Positions 20,647 to 30,835 of a stretch of 64,000 nt of DNA are shown in pieces; position 1 is the stretch's first letter; each line of letters begins with the position of its first letter. Under the pieces are notes generated by a model. That model made no database searches. It saw nothing but the letters and a program-made list of their open reading frames with translations, and was not told the DNA's origin. This stretch comes from Metaphire vulgaris (lineage: Eukaryota > Annelida > Clitellata > Crassiclitellata > Megascolecidae), in the NCBI GenBank assembly GCA_018105865.1, contig CM030867.1, positions 5,752,369-5,816,368 on the forward strand, in the 5' to 3' direction. Made by a program: the position numbers and the translations under genes.

Positions 20647-22242
20647 GTAGGGTGACCAGGTGTCCTGGATTGTCCGGGACAGTCTAGGAATGGAATAACA
20701 TGTCTCCCGTCCTGGACAGGTTCTTTCCAGGACAATGAGACGTCCCGGAATGGATTTTTCCATAATTTAATACCTATATTTTTGCTATTTTATTTTGCAA
20801 CAATCAACTTAATATAAAAGCCCACAAATAAACAGTGTTACTGTATCTTTTGTAAATTTGGTATTCATGCTCTATATAATATAGGTAAATTTATTTATGT
20901 AAATTCTATTCACTTGGTTGGCGATGATTGGTTCCTTTTGAGCAGGTGGCTATGACAATGCAAAGCTTAAAAATGGCAGACTACCGTGAGTGTGGCTTTG
21001 GAATGTTATTAAAATACATATGTTAATTAATTATTAATATTATTAACTTCAGTTAAATCAACTGTATTTTAGATCTACAATCAGTTTACAATCAGATCTT
21101 TTACAGTCAGATCTACAATCAGATCTACAATGACTTAGGCCTTGCAGGGACGTAGCCAGGATTTTAGGTTTGGGGGGCTGAAGCCCAAGATTCACTCCCC
21201 TGCATCCCTGCCTTCCCTCCTGGACATCCTCCATCTGAGACATCCCCTCTCCCAATGCCCCCTTCAATCTTGGCCAGGGATGACCTTTTTATGTCCGACT
21301 TTTTCAGGAGGGGACAATCTGTGCTGAGCCGTGGATGACCTTTTTTGCTTGTCTGACTTTTTGAGCAGGGACCCAAACTCGAGAATATACCGAATCCCCA
21401 AAATTGATAATCCTAGGAATAACCCTGCTTCCCTCCCATTCCCCTGCATTAGATGCTCCCTCCCCGGCCACAGCTAGCGCGACCTCCCTTGGAATGGAGG
21501 TCCGGGGTTTATCCCCTGGAAAAATGTTTGAAATCGTAGATGCTCACACATGTGTTTTAGAGCATTTTGGACACAAAATCACAGGCCTGGTATCAATAGG
21601 TTCCATGTCTGTAATTCTTATGTTTAAGTAAATTTTAAAAAAAATTCTGCTTCAATTATGTGCGTGTTAAGTCAAAAATTACTTGTATTTGGCCCATACT
21701 AGTGTCAATGTAACTAAGAGTAAGAGTCACGTGGCAGGTGCTACTGCTCAATCAAATTTTGTTTAAAACTGCTGTAAATCTATTCAAGTGAGAAAAGGCG
21801 ACAAAAAGTAGACAGCAGGCAACTAAATTGCTAATGAAAACTTCAAATCAAAGTTTCTAGTTAAAAAACCAGTAGGCTAGTTAAGCCATAGTAATTAATA
21901 GACATCCAACACTATCAATCATTGTTCATTTATAGGTCTTATACTATCGCTTCTGGTCTTAAATGTATAACACTACATTTAATAGAACTTTGCTTGCCTA
22001 TCTAGTCATTCAGCAAAGGTGTTTATGAGCTTTTCAATATCCAATGTACGATTCTTGTGAACAAACGTTTGAGCCCGCAAAGCCATTTGGGCTTGAATTC
22101 ATTTGGGGGGCTAGCTTCAGGTTTGGGGGGGGCTTGAACCCCCAAATGCCCATGCCTAGCTACATCCCTGAGGCATTGACAGTACTATGACTACTACTAT
22201 CATGGTGTCCCGGATGGCGTAAAAGAAATCTGGTCACCCTAG
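20647..22242. mobile_element. hAT-B, TAGGGTGACCAG ends
   Basis: Perfect 12-bp ends TAGGGTGACCAG and CTGGTCACCCTA, with GTCC(C/T)GGA-type subterminal repeats on both sides. Left flank ACCTTAGG and right flank GCTTTAGG match at six of eight positions. A younger hAT occupies 21145-22170. Confidence 0.8.
21145..22170. mobile_element. hAT-G, CAGGGACGTAGC ends
   Basis: Ends CAGGGACGTAGCCAGG and CTAGCTACATCCCTG, with target duplication AGGCCTTG / AGGCATTG (seven of eight). GGTTTGGGGGG blocks occur near both ends. Two GATGACCTTTTT(T)-type motifs lie at about 21279 and 21334. Confidence 0.8.
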
Positions 22243-22264
22243 CTTTAGGGTGTAGTACAACGGT

Positions 22265-22315
22265 AGCTGCTTAGGTAATTGTGAGCGGTCGATACCCGCA
22301 TGTCAACAGGAAGTA
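22265..22315 (+). repeat. tRNA-like head, inverted partner at 22922-22990
   Basis: The text TAGTACAACGGTAGC followed by GCGGTCGATACCCGC resembles polymerase III A and B boxes. The 26-bp stretch over the B box and its downstream GTCAACAGGAAGTA recurs as an inverted copy at 22922-22947. A functional tRNA cloverleaf could not be folded by eye. Confidence 0.45.
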
Positions 22316-22411
22316 GAAATCCGCGCTCTAACCGAACAAACCAAAGTACCAGTGTATCAGTTCGCGCATCGTAGCTTGTATCATAGATTTATAAATATAT
22401 ACATATATGTG

Positions 22412-22413
<2 letters not shown>

Positions 22414-22485
<72 letters not shown>

Positions 22486-22486
22486 T
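22414..22486. repeat. (TA)n-(CA)n microsatellite
   Basis: Long TA run ending in CACACACAC. It lies between the two inverted tRNA-like heads. Confidence 0.95.
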
Positions 22487-22921
22487 GTATGTGTTATATG
22501 TTATGTATATGTTAAAGTCTATGGTACACATGCCTACACCCAAACAACGTTTGTATAGCGCTATAATAAACAGTTTAAATCACTTGTGTGTAGCGTCAAG
22601 TAACATAAAATTCACAATTAATAGACAGGTTAACCTCTTTTTCTCATCCAGCAACATACTGTTCACTACAGTTCTAAACACTTTAGTACTCCCTAGTATA
22701 TCAGCTTAATTAAGTTTTATTTCCTTTGTTTCCTATGTTTACAATGTTATTTTCTGTTTGCCAAACTGTGTAAAAATAAACATCTTCTTAAATTCTCGTT
22801 GCCTTTTATTGTGACAAAATATTGGCGCCATACAAAGTCAGTTAGCATAATACACCTCTCAAGATCTCTATGGGAGCAGTCATCATTGGAACTTCTTTCA
22901 GTACGAACGGACTACTTTTGG
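22487..22921. other. Unassigned sequence
   Basis: No coding similarity or repeat end was recognised. Confidence 0.4.
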
Positions 22922-22990
22922 ATTACTTCCTGTTGACATGCGGGTATTGACTGCTCAGAATTATCGCTGCTTGCTCTTAGGTGCTTAGTG
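22922..22990 (-). repeat. Inverted tRNA-like head
   Basis: On the minus strand it carries GCAGTCAATACCCGCATG, the same B-box-like motif and downstream sequence as 22265-22315. Confidence 0.4.
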
Positions 22991-23489
22991 TTTCTTAAAA
23001 TAGCTATGGGATAGGTGAATGATCAGCAAGGCAATGGTCATTATATCCGAATGGCAGCGAGTCTAGGTTGTTATGGCTACTATATGGAGGAAATGATTTA
23101 AGAAAAAGGAACGATTCAAGTTTGAATCTGAAGACTTGTGGAGATTATGGCAGGGATTATGGGAATTGAGGATTCAGATTTTATTGTTTAACAGCTTCTA
23201 AGGCTGCAGAAGGAATCTGGGTCAAGTTCCAAAGTTCAGGTGCTGCTGCAGATTTTCAGGGATGACTGATTCAGTGGGCGTAAAAGAGTGAGATGAGATG
23301 ACGATCATGTGGGTTGAGGAGGTTGAGGTGTTAATAGAGTTCTAAGGTAGACAGGTTGGGAGTTGTTGAGATGGGCACCCCGCGGAAAAGCAGTCGTAAA
23401 GCCAACTATAGCTCCATGGAGACAGCGCAACTTTACCTAAAATTTATATAGTTCAATGTCCACGAGAAATATTATAATAATAATAGTAA
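22991..23489. other. Unassigned sequence
   Basis: No feature recognised. Confidence 0.4.
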
Positions 23490-23670
23490 TTATAATAATG
23501 ATTATAATGTGTAGTGGGATATTATTGGAATCTCAGAAACACGATGGAAAGGTAAAGGAGAATTTATAACATCAGTGGAAGAAGCAAATACAAAATAATA
23601 AGCTCAGGAAGAGAAGACAGCAGTTCACAAGAAGGCGTGGCAATCATTATTCAAGTCACCGAACAAGACT
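23490..23670 (+). mobile_element. RTE-like LINE endonuclease fragment
   Basis: The plus-strand translation gives DIIGISETRWKGKGEF and, after a stop, SSGREDSSSQEGVAI. This is the APE-type endonuclease region with the ISETRW motif and the following G-V-A-I block. It is broken by at least one stop and a frame change. Confidence 0.75.
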
Positions 23671-24360
23671 TCTTTTTCAACAGTTCTTGCTGTTTCCCAA
23701 AGTCTTCATTTTCTAAAGATATTCTTCTATATACTTCTGCTTGCTATGTCTTTAGTGATGAAGCTTCCCTGTTAGTAGCAGCTTTCCACTTGCTGGATTT
23801 TTTTTTAACGATTGATATTTATATTGATTTTATCTTACCATCCTGCCTACTGATTTTAAAACCTTGGTTTTCTATATGGTGATTTTCATTCCATACTTGT
23901 ATAAGGGAGAAGATTATTCGTATGATACTTCTCCGTTATGAAAGTGAGAGCGCACTCGCTTGGCGATGTTTTGTAATATTTAATGGGTGAACTAGACAGT
24001 TATACAGAATGCGTCTCTAGTTTAAAGTCTTAAGTGAAACATTTCTATTCTACATTGTTACAATCGCTTCAATGTTCGAAATACAGCCGCGACAGTTCCG
24101 ACTCTCACTACCCACTGAAACCGACTGCCTGACTACCACTGATCACGACTGGTTACCGACTCTGCCTGTCCCTGACTCTGACTGACTCTATCTCTTAGGT
24201 TTCTATCTTATATCTGAACGTCATGCTCTCTGTATGTCAGTGCCTATGTTTGTGTCCGTCTGTCTACTTGTATTTGCCACGTCAGCAACCGACATTCCAG
24301 TACTTAGGTCTGGTTCTTCCCCAGCCCATGATCTGGTGATTCACCATCACTGTTCCAGAA

Positions 24361-24392
<32 letters not shown>

Positions 24393-24529
24393 CAGCAGTA
24401 GCAGCAGTACTGGTCTCTCTGAGGCTATTTATAATCTACCACAGACAAGCTCTCAAATGGTATCTAGCCTACAGTCAGTCAGTCATCTGGGGCTATATAA
24501 GTCAGCTATTACATTTCCTTATTTTAAAT
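23671..24529. other. LINE-derived or unassigned sequence
   Basis: Minus-strand fragments at 23680-23830 weakly resemble the charged linker of RTE ORF2, but there is no firm motif. A (TCTG)n run lies at 24359-24392. The remainder shows nothing recognisable. Confidence 0.35.
24359..24392. repeat. (TCTG)n microsatellite
   Basis: Eight TCTG units preceded by GTTCCAGAATG. The same flank precedes the longer run at 27261-27340. Confidence 0.9.
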
Positions 24530-25000
24530 ATAAATATTTCCTCCTTATACTTGCATGGCATCCAATTTAATGAGTTCATTTGTCTGCAATCCTTTGTTAC
24601 TGCCAGCTTAGAGTGCCTGATGTATTTTATTATTTCTCCTCCTGCTATATTTATTTCCGTCATTGATGTCTTTTATGGCTTTTGTTAATCCATTGCATAT
24701 GTTGGGCAGCAGGAGTGCAGTCTGTTTCAATGGTCACCACCTATTCCGTCTATCACTGATTGACCATGTAGAGTCAATTTGTCTCTCACCTCTATTCAAT
24801 TCCTATTTTTCTTAGTGCTCTTGTTTATTTCTTTAGGTTAATTCTGTTGAAAGCCTTTTCATAGTCATAAAAGTATTATGAACATTTTTCGGTTAATTTC
24901 TATGCTTCTTTATTCAAGTATTCAAATACTGTAAGTCCAATAGTATCTCTGGTTCTTCTATCATTTTTGAGGATTCATGATCTATCAGGATGTACCTGTG
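24530..25000 (-). mobile_element. RTE-like LINE reverse transcriptase remnant
   Basis: The minus strand around 24870-24820 reads FYDYEKAFNRINLKK, the first catalytic block of the RTE reverse transcriptase (compare IDYEKAFHSVKHEE at 38530). Downstream to about 24540 only scattered similarity remains, with several stops and frameshifts. Confidence 0.65.
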
Positions 25001-25143
25001 ATCACTACTTTAATATTTATATGATTTTAAGCTTATTTTCAAAGATGGAGATATTTTTATCTATGATACAACTTAAGCAAAGGTCACTGTCATTGTTATG
25101 TAAACATTTGCATGATGTGTATGGGTGGAATTTCCATATTGGT

Positions 25144-25155
25144 TTTTTCTTTTAG
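25144..25155 (+). other. Splice acceptor of the zinc-finger gene
   Basis: TTTTTTCTTTTAG forms a polypyrimidine tract and AG at 25154-25155, sixteen bases before the ATG at 25172. This suggests that an upstream non-coding exon exists; its donor was not identified. Confidence 0.5.
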
Positions 25156-25171
25156 AGAGAGAAGTTAGAAA

Positions 25172-26236
25172 ATGAACAAAAAGGGATCAAGTTTTGAATC
25201 TTTTCACTCAAGGCAGAGCCACTCTCAACAAGTTAAATCTATGCTTTGTGATGCTATCAAAGTTCTTTGCAGTAATACCATAGCATACCAGAAATGCCTT
25301 TCTATCGAGGCTCTTATTGGTATCACAGTTGATAACTGTGAGGTTATTCTGTTCAGTGTTCAAGAAGTTCTGGAAAAGGCTGTTACTGTTGTTTCTGAGG
25401 AACTGGATAAATGTCATCTTCAGATGGAATCTGATGCTAATCATTTGATAGCATCAAACTGTGGCACATTGAAAGCTGATCCAGATGCTACCGAAAAACT
25501 GTTTGACATATTGTCTGATGAAGTAATTCCAATTGAAGATGAAGAAAAGAAAGTGCTTGATGACCTTCATGCTACAATAAGCATTAAGGAAGAAGACAAC
25601 CTGGACTGTCTGATAAATGATGGCGATTATGATGATATTTTTCAGAATGGATCCCAAGCTCAATCAGACAGTAGTTTTATGGACTCGCAGTTTTATCTGA
25701 CAAATTCAGTTGCACTGAGTGAAAACTGTGACCAGCATTCACTTGGCTATAACTCTAAATGGGAGACATTTCCTGCTGAGATCATGCGTGCACACACAAT
25801 TCCTCTTCGAACCATTCGTCCGAGGATGTATAGCTGTCGTCTCTGCAAAAAGACATTTGCTACTCAAGCCATTTATTTGCGCCATAAGAAGAAATATCAT
25901 GTTCCAGGTGCAAAGACGACAATTGCTTCTAGCTTTGGCAGTAGTAATTTAATTGGTGAAGCATGTAATAAGAGCGCATCAGAAGAACAATGGTCAGTGG
26001 CTTCATCTCAGGGGAATAGAAATGGAGTCCTTTCTGAAGAAGTCACCAACTTGACTTTGTACACATGTTCAATTTGTGGCAAAACTATCCGTCACCAGAG
26101 CTCATTTCTGCGTCACAAAAGACAACACGAAGGCATTGTATACAAATGTGATCTCTGTGGAACTATCATTAGTCGGCGTGATGCACTTCAGGTGCACAAG
26201 CGCAAGTGTGCTATGAGGTTACAGCAAATGGTCTGA
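25172..26236 (+). CDS. Three-finger C2H2 zinc-finger protein, probable host gene
   Basis: An uninterrupted 354-residue frame starts at an ATG with A at -3. Residues 1-75 form a probable helical segment, with QQVKSMLCDAIKVLC near its start; I do not recognise it as a named domain. Residues 100-170 are strongly acidic. Three fingers follow: YSCRLCKKTF..HKKKYH near residue 220, YTCSICGKTI..HKRQH near 298, and YKCDLCGTII..HKRKC near 325. The last ends in Cys, making it C2HC. The protein is probably nuclear and DNA- or RNA-binding. It has a splice acceptor upstream and AATAAA 528 bp after the stop. It is the only long undamaged non-repetitive frame in the window. Confidence 0.85.
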   Translation: MNKKGSSFESFHSRQSHSQQVKSMLCDAIKVLCSNTIAYQKCLSIEALIGITVDNCEVILFSVQEVLEKAVTVVSEELDKCHLQMESDANHLIASNCGTLKADPDATEKLFDILSDEVIPIEDEEKKVLDDLHATISIKEEDNLDCLINDGDYDDIFQNGSQAQSDSSFMDSQFYLTNSVALSENCDQHSLGYNSKWETFPAEIMRAHTIPLRTIRPRMYSCRLCKKTFATQAIYLRHKKKYHVPGAKTTIASSFGSSNLIGEACNKSASEEQWSVASSQGNRNGVLSEEVTNLTLYTCSICGKTIRHQSSFLRHKRQHEGIVYKCDLCGTIISRRDALQVHKRKCAMRLQQMV

Positions 26237-26857
26237 CATTTCTCCTGGTTTTCTGAAAATGTAACAAAGTTATCATATAAACATTCATTTTGAACATTTT
26301 ACATTTATGGAAATGATATGATATATAGAATAGACCATATTTATATTTTTAGAACTTACAATTCATTTGCCTGCCATTTTTAATAGTAATTGCATGGAGT
26401 AATGGACAGTTTTGTTCCAATACAATGTTCACATTATTTTTCTCTTGAGAATAGTGAAAGTGCACTTGCAATGATACTACAGTTTCTATGAATTTGTCTT
26501 TTATCCAAATGCTTTGTAGTGATTGATGCCTGTTGTTTTAATTGTACTTTATTATCCAGGAGTTAAATGAACTTCACCTACTGCTTTTTATTATCTAGGG
26601 TTTAGTAATTTATAAAATACAAAATTTTACTGAAGTTTTGTTTTTTACTGTCTTTTGCTTTGGTAGCATCTCCTTGATGTTTTTGTTTTATTTACAGTTT
26701 GATTTTTGTAAAGTAAATTCTAATTTTTAATAAGATTGGCAAAATATTGAAAGAGATTTTCCTAATAAATGGTTTGCATATGGAGAATTTTTAGGGTTTT
26801 CAGAGGCTGCTTTACAGAATTTCCAAACAAGACAACCACAAGACACCATCGAGGGCA
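26237..26857 (+). other. 3' UTR of the three-finger gene
   Basis: AT-rich sequence without coding similarity. AATAAA at 26764-26769 is a plausible poly(A) signal. The hAT-E insertion begins just downstream. Confidence 0.55.
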
Positions 26858-27037
26858 GTGTGGTCTAGACCCCTGCACGGGCCGACTTTTGGCAGCCCGG
26901 CCCGTTTCATTCCTTTTTCTTTAGGGTTCGGCCCGCCAAATTTCCGGCCCGGCCTGCTCATTTGCGATTACAATTTGCAACCTAACTTTTGGGAAATCAG
27001 TCATGATTCAGTTGACGTTTTAATAACAGTCTTCTTA

Positions 27038-27247
27038 CTAAAATGTAGTGTCTACTGAAAACAACTCATAATGCAACAAAATTGAAGCCGATCGATAAAG
27101 TTTAAGCATTAGAATGCAAAAATGGTATGTTTCAACGGTGTCCGTGTCCAAAGCAGTGCGACGCTGTGTAATGGTTGCCCCAGCTGTACTAAATGACCGT
27201 TCACTCGCAGCACTGGACGCTGGAATTGCAAGGATTTGCCTTGCCAC
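27038..27247 (-). pseudogene. hAT transposase dimerisation remnant (hAT-E)
   Basis: The minus-strand frame reads ILAIPASSAASERSFSTAG followed by RRTALDTDTVE, the hAT C-terminal dimerisation motif. Only about 70 residues remain. Confidence 0.85.
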
Positions 27248-27259
27248 ACTGTTCTAGAA

Positions 27260-27260
<1 letters not shown>

Positions 27261-27340
<80 letters not shown>
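27261..27340. repeat. (GTCT)n microsatellite
   Basis: Twenty GTCT units, with the same left flank (GTTCTAGAAT) as the run at 24359. Confidence 0.95.
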
Positions 27341-27341
<1 letters not shown>

Positions 27342-27554
27342 AAGATTTCCACGTAGTGACGAAGAGAAGGCGAAGGCAAGGAGATCAAAGTATTTCAAAC
27401 AATACCTTCAAGCGATCCTGGCACTACACAGGCCCCAACGCTAGTCACTAGAATACGTATCTGGACAAGAAGGACAATGCGTATTGCGTAATGCTAATAT
27501 AATCGGTCAGACTCTGCCTTTGAAGACTCTACGGGACACGGGGATTAAATTTTC

Positions 27555-27683
27555 TCATTCCATCTCTTGTACGTTGGCACAGTTTCATATCTGATGACTC
27601 CATTTATACAGTTTTGCCCCAAATTACGTCATTCCATCTCTTGTGCATTGGCACAGTTTCATATCTGATGACTCCATTTAATC
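27555..27683. repeat. 74-bp tandem duplication
   Basis: The block TCATTCCATCTCTTG...GATGACTCCATTTA occurs at 27555-27609 and again at 27629-27683 with two or three differences. Confidence 0.85.
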
Positions 27684-28852
27684 ATTTTACTGTGAACATC
27701 ACTATAGGTCAGTCCCGTACTTCCAGTAGTTAGTTTACATTTCAGAGGATGTTAATATTCTTCGTAGAATAAAGAGGTGGAGAGTATTTACTATTTATTA
27801 CACGTAGAAAGATGACTGGGTGATTCATCTTTCATCTTTCTTCTTTCTTTCCTTCCGTCTTTCCCTATTGGGTTGGACGATGGGTCTGAATGAGTTCCTT
27901 CCACTTCTGTCTGTCTCTTGCTGCTCTGAAGTGGAAGGATTCATCTTTAGGGGGATTCATTTTAATTCGTTATACCGGAAACAATTGGCAAGTTCCTTTG
28001 ATAGGGGGTTCCTTAATGGGTTAAACAGAGGACGGGCCGACTTATGGCAGCCCGGCCCGGCCCGTCACTCATCCGGCCCGGCCCGGCCCGTTTTATTTTG
28101 TAATCTTTTGAGCCCGGCCCGCGGGCTGGGCTGGGCGGCCGCGGGCCAGCCGGCCCGTGCAGGGGTCTAGTGTGGTCACAGGACTTGTTGAAGGAAACGG
28201 AAGATAGAGACGACCGAGGATATACAGTAAAACCTCTTTAGCCTGCCACTATTGGTCAAGGGTGAAAGTTTGGCGAGGGGCGAGTTTGGCGGCTTAACGA
28301 ATACAATGCTCACTACTGAAACTACAGTAGGCTTGCCCCCCCCACGGGGGCGGGGATGAGAATTTTGGGTGCCCCGCGGATACCAGTAGGGACGGGCAGC
28401 TTATGAACAAATGACAGGTTGCTATATATTCATGTATAGACAGCAGGTCGGCTACGAGAAACCAGAGATGTAGCAAGTACACAATGCTTCAAGTACAAGT
28501 ACAAGTACAAGTACCTGGCCTCCGAGTACAAGTACAAGTACTTGCATTCCAAAAACTCCGAGTACAAGTACAAGTACAAGTACCTGGCCTCCGAGTACAA
28601 GTACAAGTACCTGGCCTCCGAGTACGAGTACAAGTACAAGTACCTGACCTCCGAGTACAAGTACAAGTACAAGTACAAGTACCTGGCCTCCAAGTATTAG
28701 TACAAGCACTAGTACAAGTACTGAAGCCTCAAGTACAAGTACCGAAGCCTCGAGTACAAGTACAAGTACCGATCCTCATAGCCAAATACAAACAGCAAGT
28801 AGGCCTACACTTTATTAACGGGTAGCTGTTTGTCACGGTATTTCAATAAAAT

Positions 28853-29084
28853 GGTGCTAGAACAAAATGTCCGAGGACAAAATGTCACGAAAAATGTCAC
28901 GGACAAAATGTCACGGGGATCAAATGTCAGCGGAAAAAATGTCAGCGGACAAAATGTCATCCTAACTCTAACCTTATAACCCTAAACCGTGACATTTTGT
29001 CCTCTGACATTTTTTCCGCTGACATTTTGTCCCCATAACATTTTCTACATGACATTTTGTCCTCGGACATTTTGTCCGGCCACG
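28853..29084. mobile_element. Foldback element with GACAAAATGTC arms and CCTAA core
   Basis: Two ~100-bp arms, each built from GGACAAAATGTCA-type units, face each other across CCTAACTCTAACC...CCCTAAACC. The target duplication AATAAAAT (28845-28852 and 29085-29092) is perfect, and the uninterrupted site is visible at 18071-18085. No coding capacity. Confidence 0.85.
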
Positions 29085-29100
29085 AATAAAATTGACACTA

Positions 29101-29376
29101 TTAGCATCTAAATATCATCACAGTTGCACTAAGAAATAGAGATGATAGTCTTGCATCGGTCATATCAGCCCTATGCGGTCTCGCGATCAAGCCAGCTTGG
29201 CTAAATACGCGTTTAATTGGTGCGCCAGAAGCAGGCACACTAAGGTCTCTAATGGCTGCATTACACAGCCTGTTTCTAATAACTTCACTGTTCCAAAATA
29301 CGATGGTATCAGTGGCTTCATCATAAATATCGTTGAGTTCCAGGTGCTTGGCCATCTGTGAGGATGTGCTTGTCAT
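29101..29376 (-). pseudogene. hAT transposase dimerisation remnant (hAT-D)
   Basis: The 91-residue minus-strand frame contains DLSVPASGAPIKRVFSQAG and MTDARLSSLFL, the hAT C-terminal domain. The Glu usually found before Arg is Lys here. Confidence 0.85.
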
Positions 29377-30296
29377 TAGCCTAAGGGAACAGCACTACTG
29401 GTACCCTTGAAGTACATGTAACCAGAGATGTAGCAAGTACACAATGCTTCAAGTACAAGTACAAGTACAAGTACCTGGCCTCCGAGTACAAGTACAAGTA
29501 CAAGTACTTGCATTCCAAAAACTCCGAGTACAAGTACAAGTACAAGTACCTGGCCTCCGAGTACAAGTACAAGTACAAGTACTAAAAATTTGTACTCGAG
29601 TACAACTCGAGTACAAGTACAAGTACCAAGTACTACATCTCTGCGAGAAACTGTCAACTTGTAAAGGAAAAGGCTCTATGCTAGTAGGCTGCGTCGGTGT
29701 TTCGTATTGTTGATAATGCAGACCAGAGTACCTGCTGCTGATGTAATACAGCAGCATACAGGCCTACGCCCTACAGGTGAAGAAAAGTTTTGTAAATCCG
29801 ATTCATTGTCTGCTGCCACGGGGACTGCTGGGTTGGAGACAAAAGCCACGGGAGCGGGATTGGCCATCGCAGGGTGGGGCGAGAGTGGCGGGAGGGAGGT
29901 CAACTGTCGGGGTCAGATTCTTGCTCCCCTCCCCCCCGTGCAGACCTCTACCACAATCCCTTCACCAGACATTAGCTGACAGGTTAATAGCTGATTATCA
30001 ACACCGATGTATTCATCGGGGGGGGGGAGAAGAAGGGTCATTAATTGTGTAAACAGTCGGTCGGGAGCTTGGCCTATAAAGTATAAACAGTCAAACCGAT
30101 AAGTAAAGTTGCTATGGCGAGCAAAAGAGGTCATAATACACAGGCATGGAATTTTGAAAGTTGTGGCGACGGCGAGCGGCGAGTTTGGCGACTAAATGAG
30201 TTATTTTACATGAGTGGAAATCCGTTCTTGACCCATCAATGGCGAGAGGGGAGTTTGGCGACCTAAAGAGGGGCGAGCTAAAGAGGTTTTACTGTA

Positions 30297-30635
30297 CTGG
30301 ATTGACAACATGGGTAGCCAAAAGAGGACAGAGCCAGATGAAAAGGAGGACAGAGGAGGACATTTTATACATGAAACCAGCTGTGCAGTGGTCGTCCATA
30401 AATTACGTAACGCGGTGGGGGGGGGGGGGTCCGGCCATTTGTTACGAAGTGTGACGAAACTCCAAAAATATGAAATTTCAAAAATAGAAATTTCAGGAAG
30501 AGCATGCATTGAGACTGAAAAATGCGTTAACTGGTATATAAACAGTTGAAATATTGGGGGCCCAACAAGTGCTGGGCCACTGCCCGAATTATTGGGGGCC
30601 GGGGCCCTATGGATTGACGCGTATGAATACTGCTG
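30297..30635. other. Unassigned sequence
   Basis: Contains a poly-G run near 30417-30429 and two AAT(A/T)TTGGGGGCC blocks at about 30550 and 30590. No gene recognised. Confidence 0.4.
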
Positions 30636-30713
30636 CTATAACGTCTCTGAGACCGTGCAGAGCGCCATTGACTGGCGCGTACGTCAATCATGATAGGCGC
30701 ACGTGACGTGACA
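30636..30713 (-). repeat. Truncated 3' LTR of Gypsy 2
   Basis: The first 77 bp of the LTR match 36440-36359 with only two or three differences. Sequence beyond 30636 is unrelated. Confidence 0.75.
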
Positions 30714-30835
30714 TCTTTCGTTTGTTACAAAAATTAAATAAGAGATGTTTTATATGTAGAAATGAAAAAGAAAAGAAAGAAAACTACGTGTCTTTCAACT
30801 AAATGTCTCTTGCAATGTCTCAAGCTGCGTGGGCT

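Larger units (their letters stand above)
26866..28169. mobile_element. hAT-E, TAGACCCCTGCACGGGCC ends
   Basis: The first 18 bp, TAGACCCCTGCACGGGCC, have an exact inverted copy at the right end. CAGCCCGGCCCG subterminal repeats lie near both ends, and the 8-bp target duplication GTGTGGTC is perfect at 26858-26865 and 28170-28177. Inside are a hAT dimerisation remnant, a long microsatellite and a 74-bp duplication. Confidence 0.9.
28463..29643. mobile_element. hAT-D, CAGAGATGTAG ends and AAGTAC repeats
   Basis: Ends CAGAGATGTAG and CTACATCTCTG, with the perfect 8-bp target duplication CGAGAAAC at 28455-28462 and 29644-29651. AAGTAC runs and CTGGCCTCC spacers fill both flanks. The left-end sequence is repeated in direct orientation at 29422-29580, so the element holds an internal duplicate of its own end. 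Low-complexity frames through these repeats are not genes. Confidence 0.9.
28225..30294. mobile_element. pogo/Tigger-like non-autonomous element
   Basis: Ends CAGTAAAACCTCTTTAGC and GCTAAAGAGGTTTTACTG form a perfect 18-bp inverted repeat, flanked by TA at 28223-28224 and 30295-30296. GGCGAGTTTGGCG repeats occur near both ends. The TA target and the CAGTAAAACCTC start fit the Tc1/mariner-pogo group. No transposase was read. It carries the nested hAT-D. Confidence 0.85.

Noticed and set aside
22250..22315. Functional tRNA gene
   Set aside because: B-box-like text is present but acceptor and anticodon stems do not pair by eye.
27261..27340. Coding Cys-Leu-Ser-Val repeat protein
   Set aside because: Simple GTCT microsatellite read in frame.
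28430..28825. Reading frames rich in Val-Gln, Tyr-Leu or Val-Leu on both strands (also 29376-29757 and 17717-18027)
   Set aside because: They arise from AAGTAC tandem repeats in hAT-D ends; all frames of the repeat are open.
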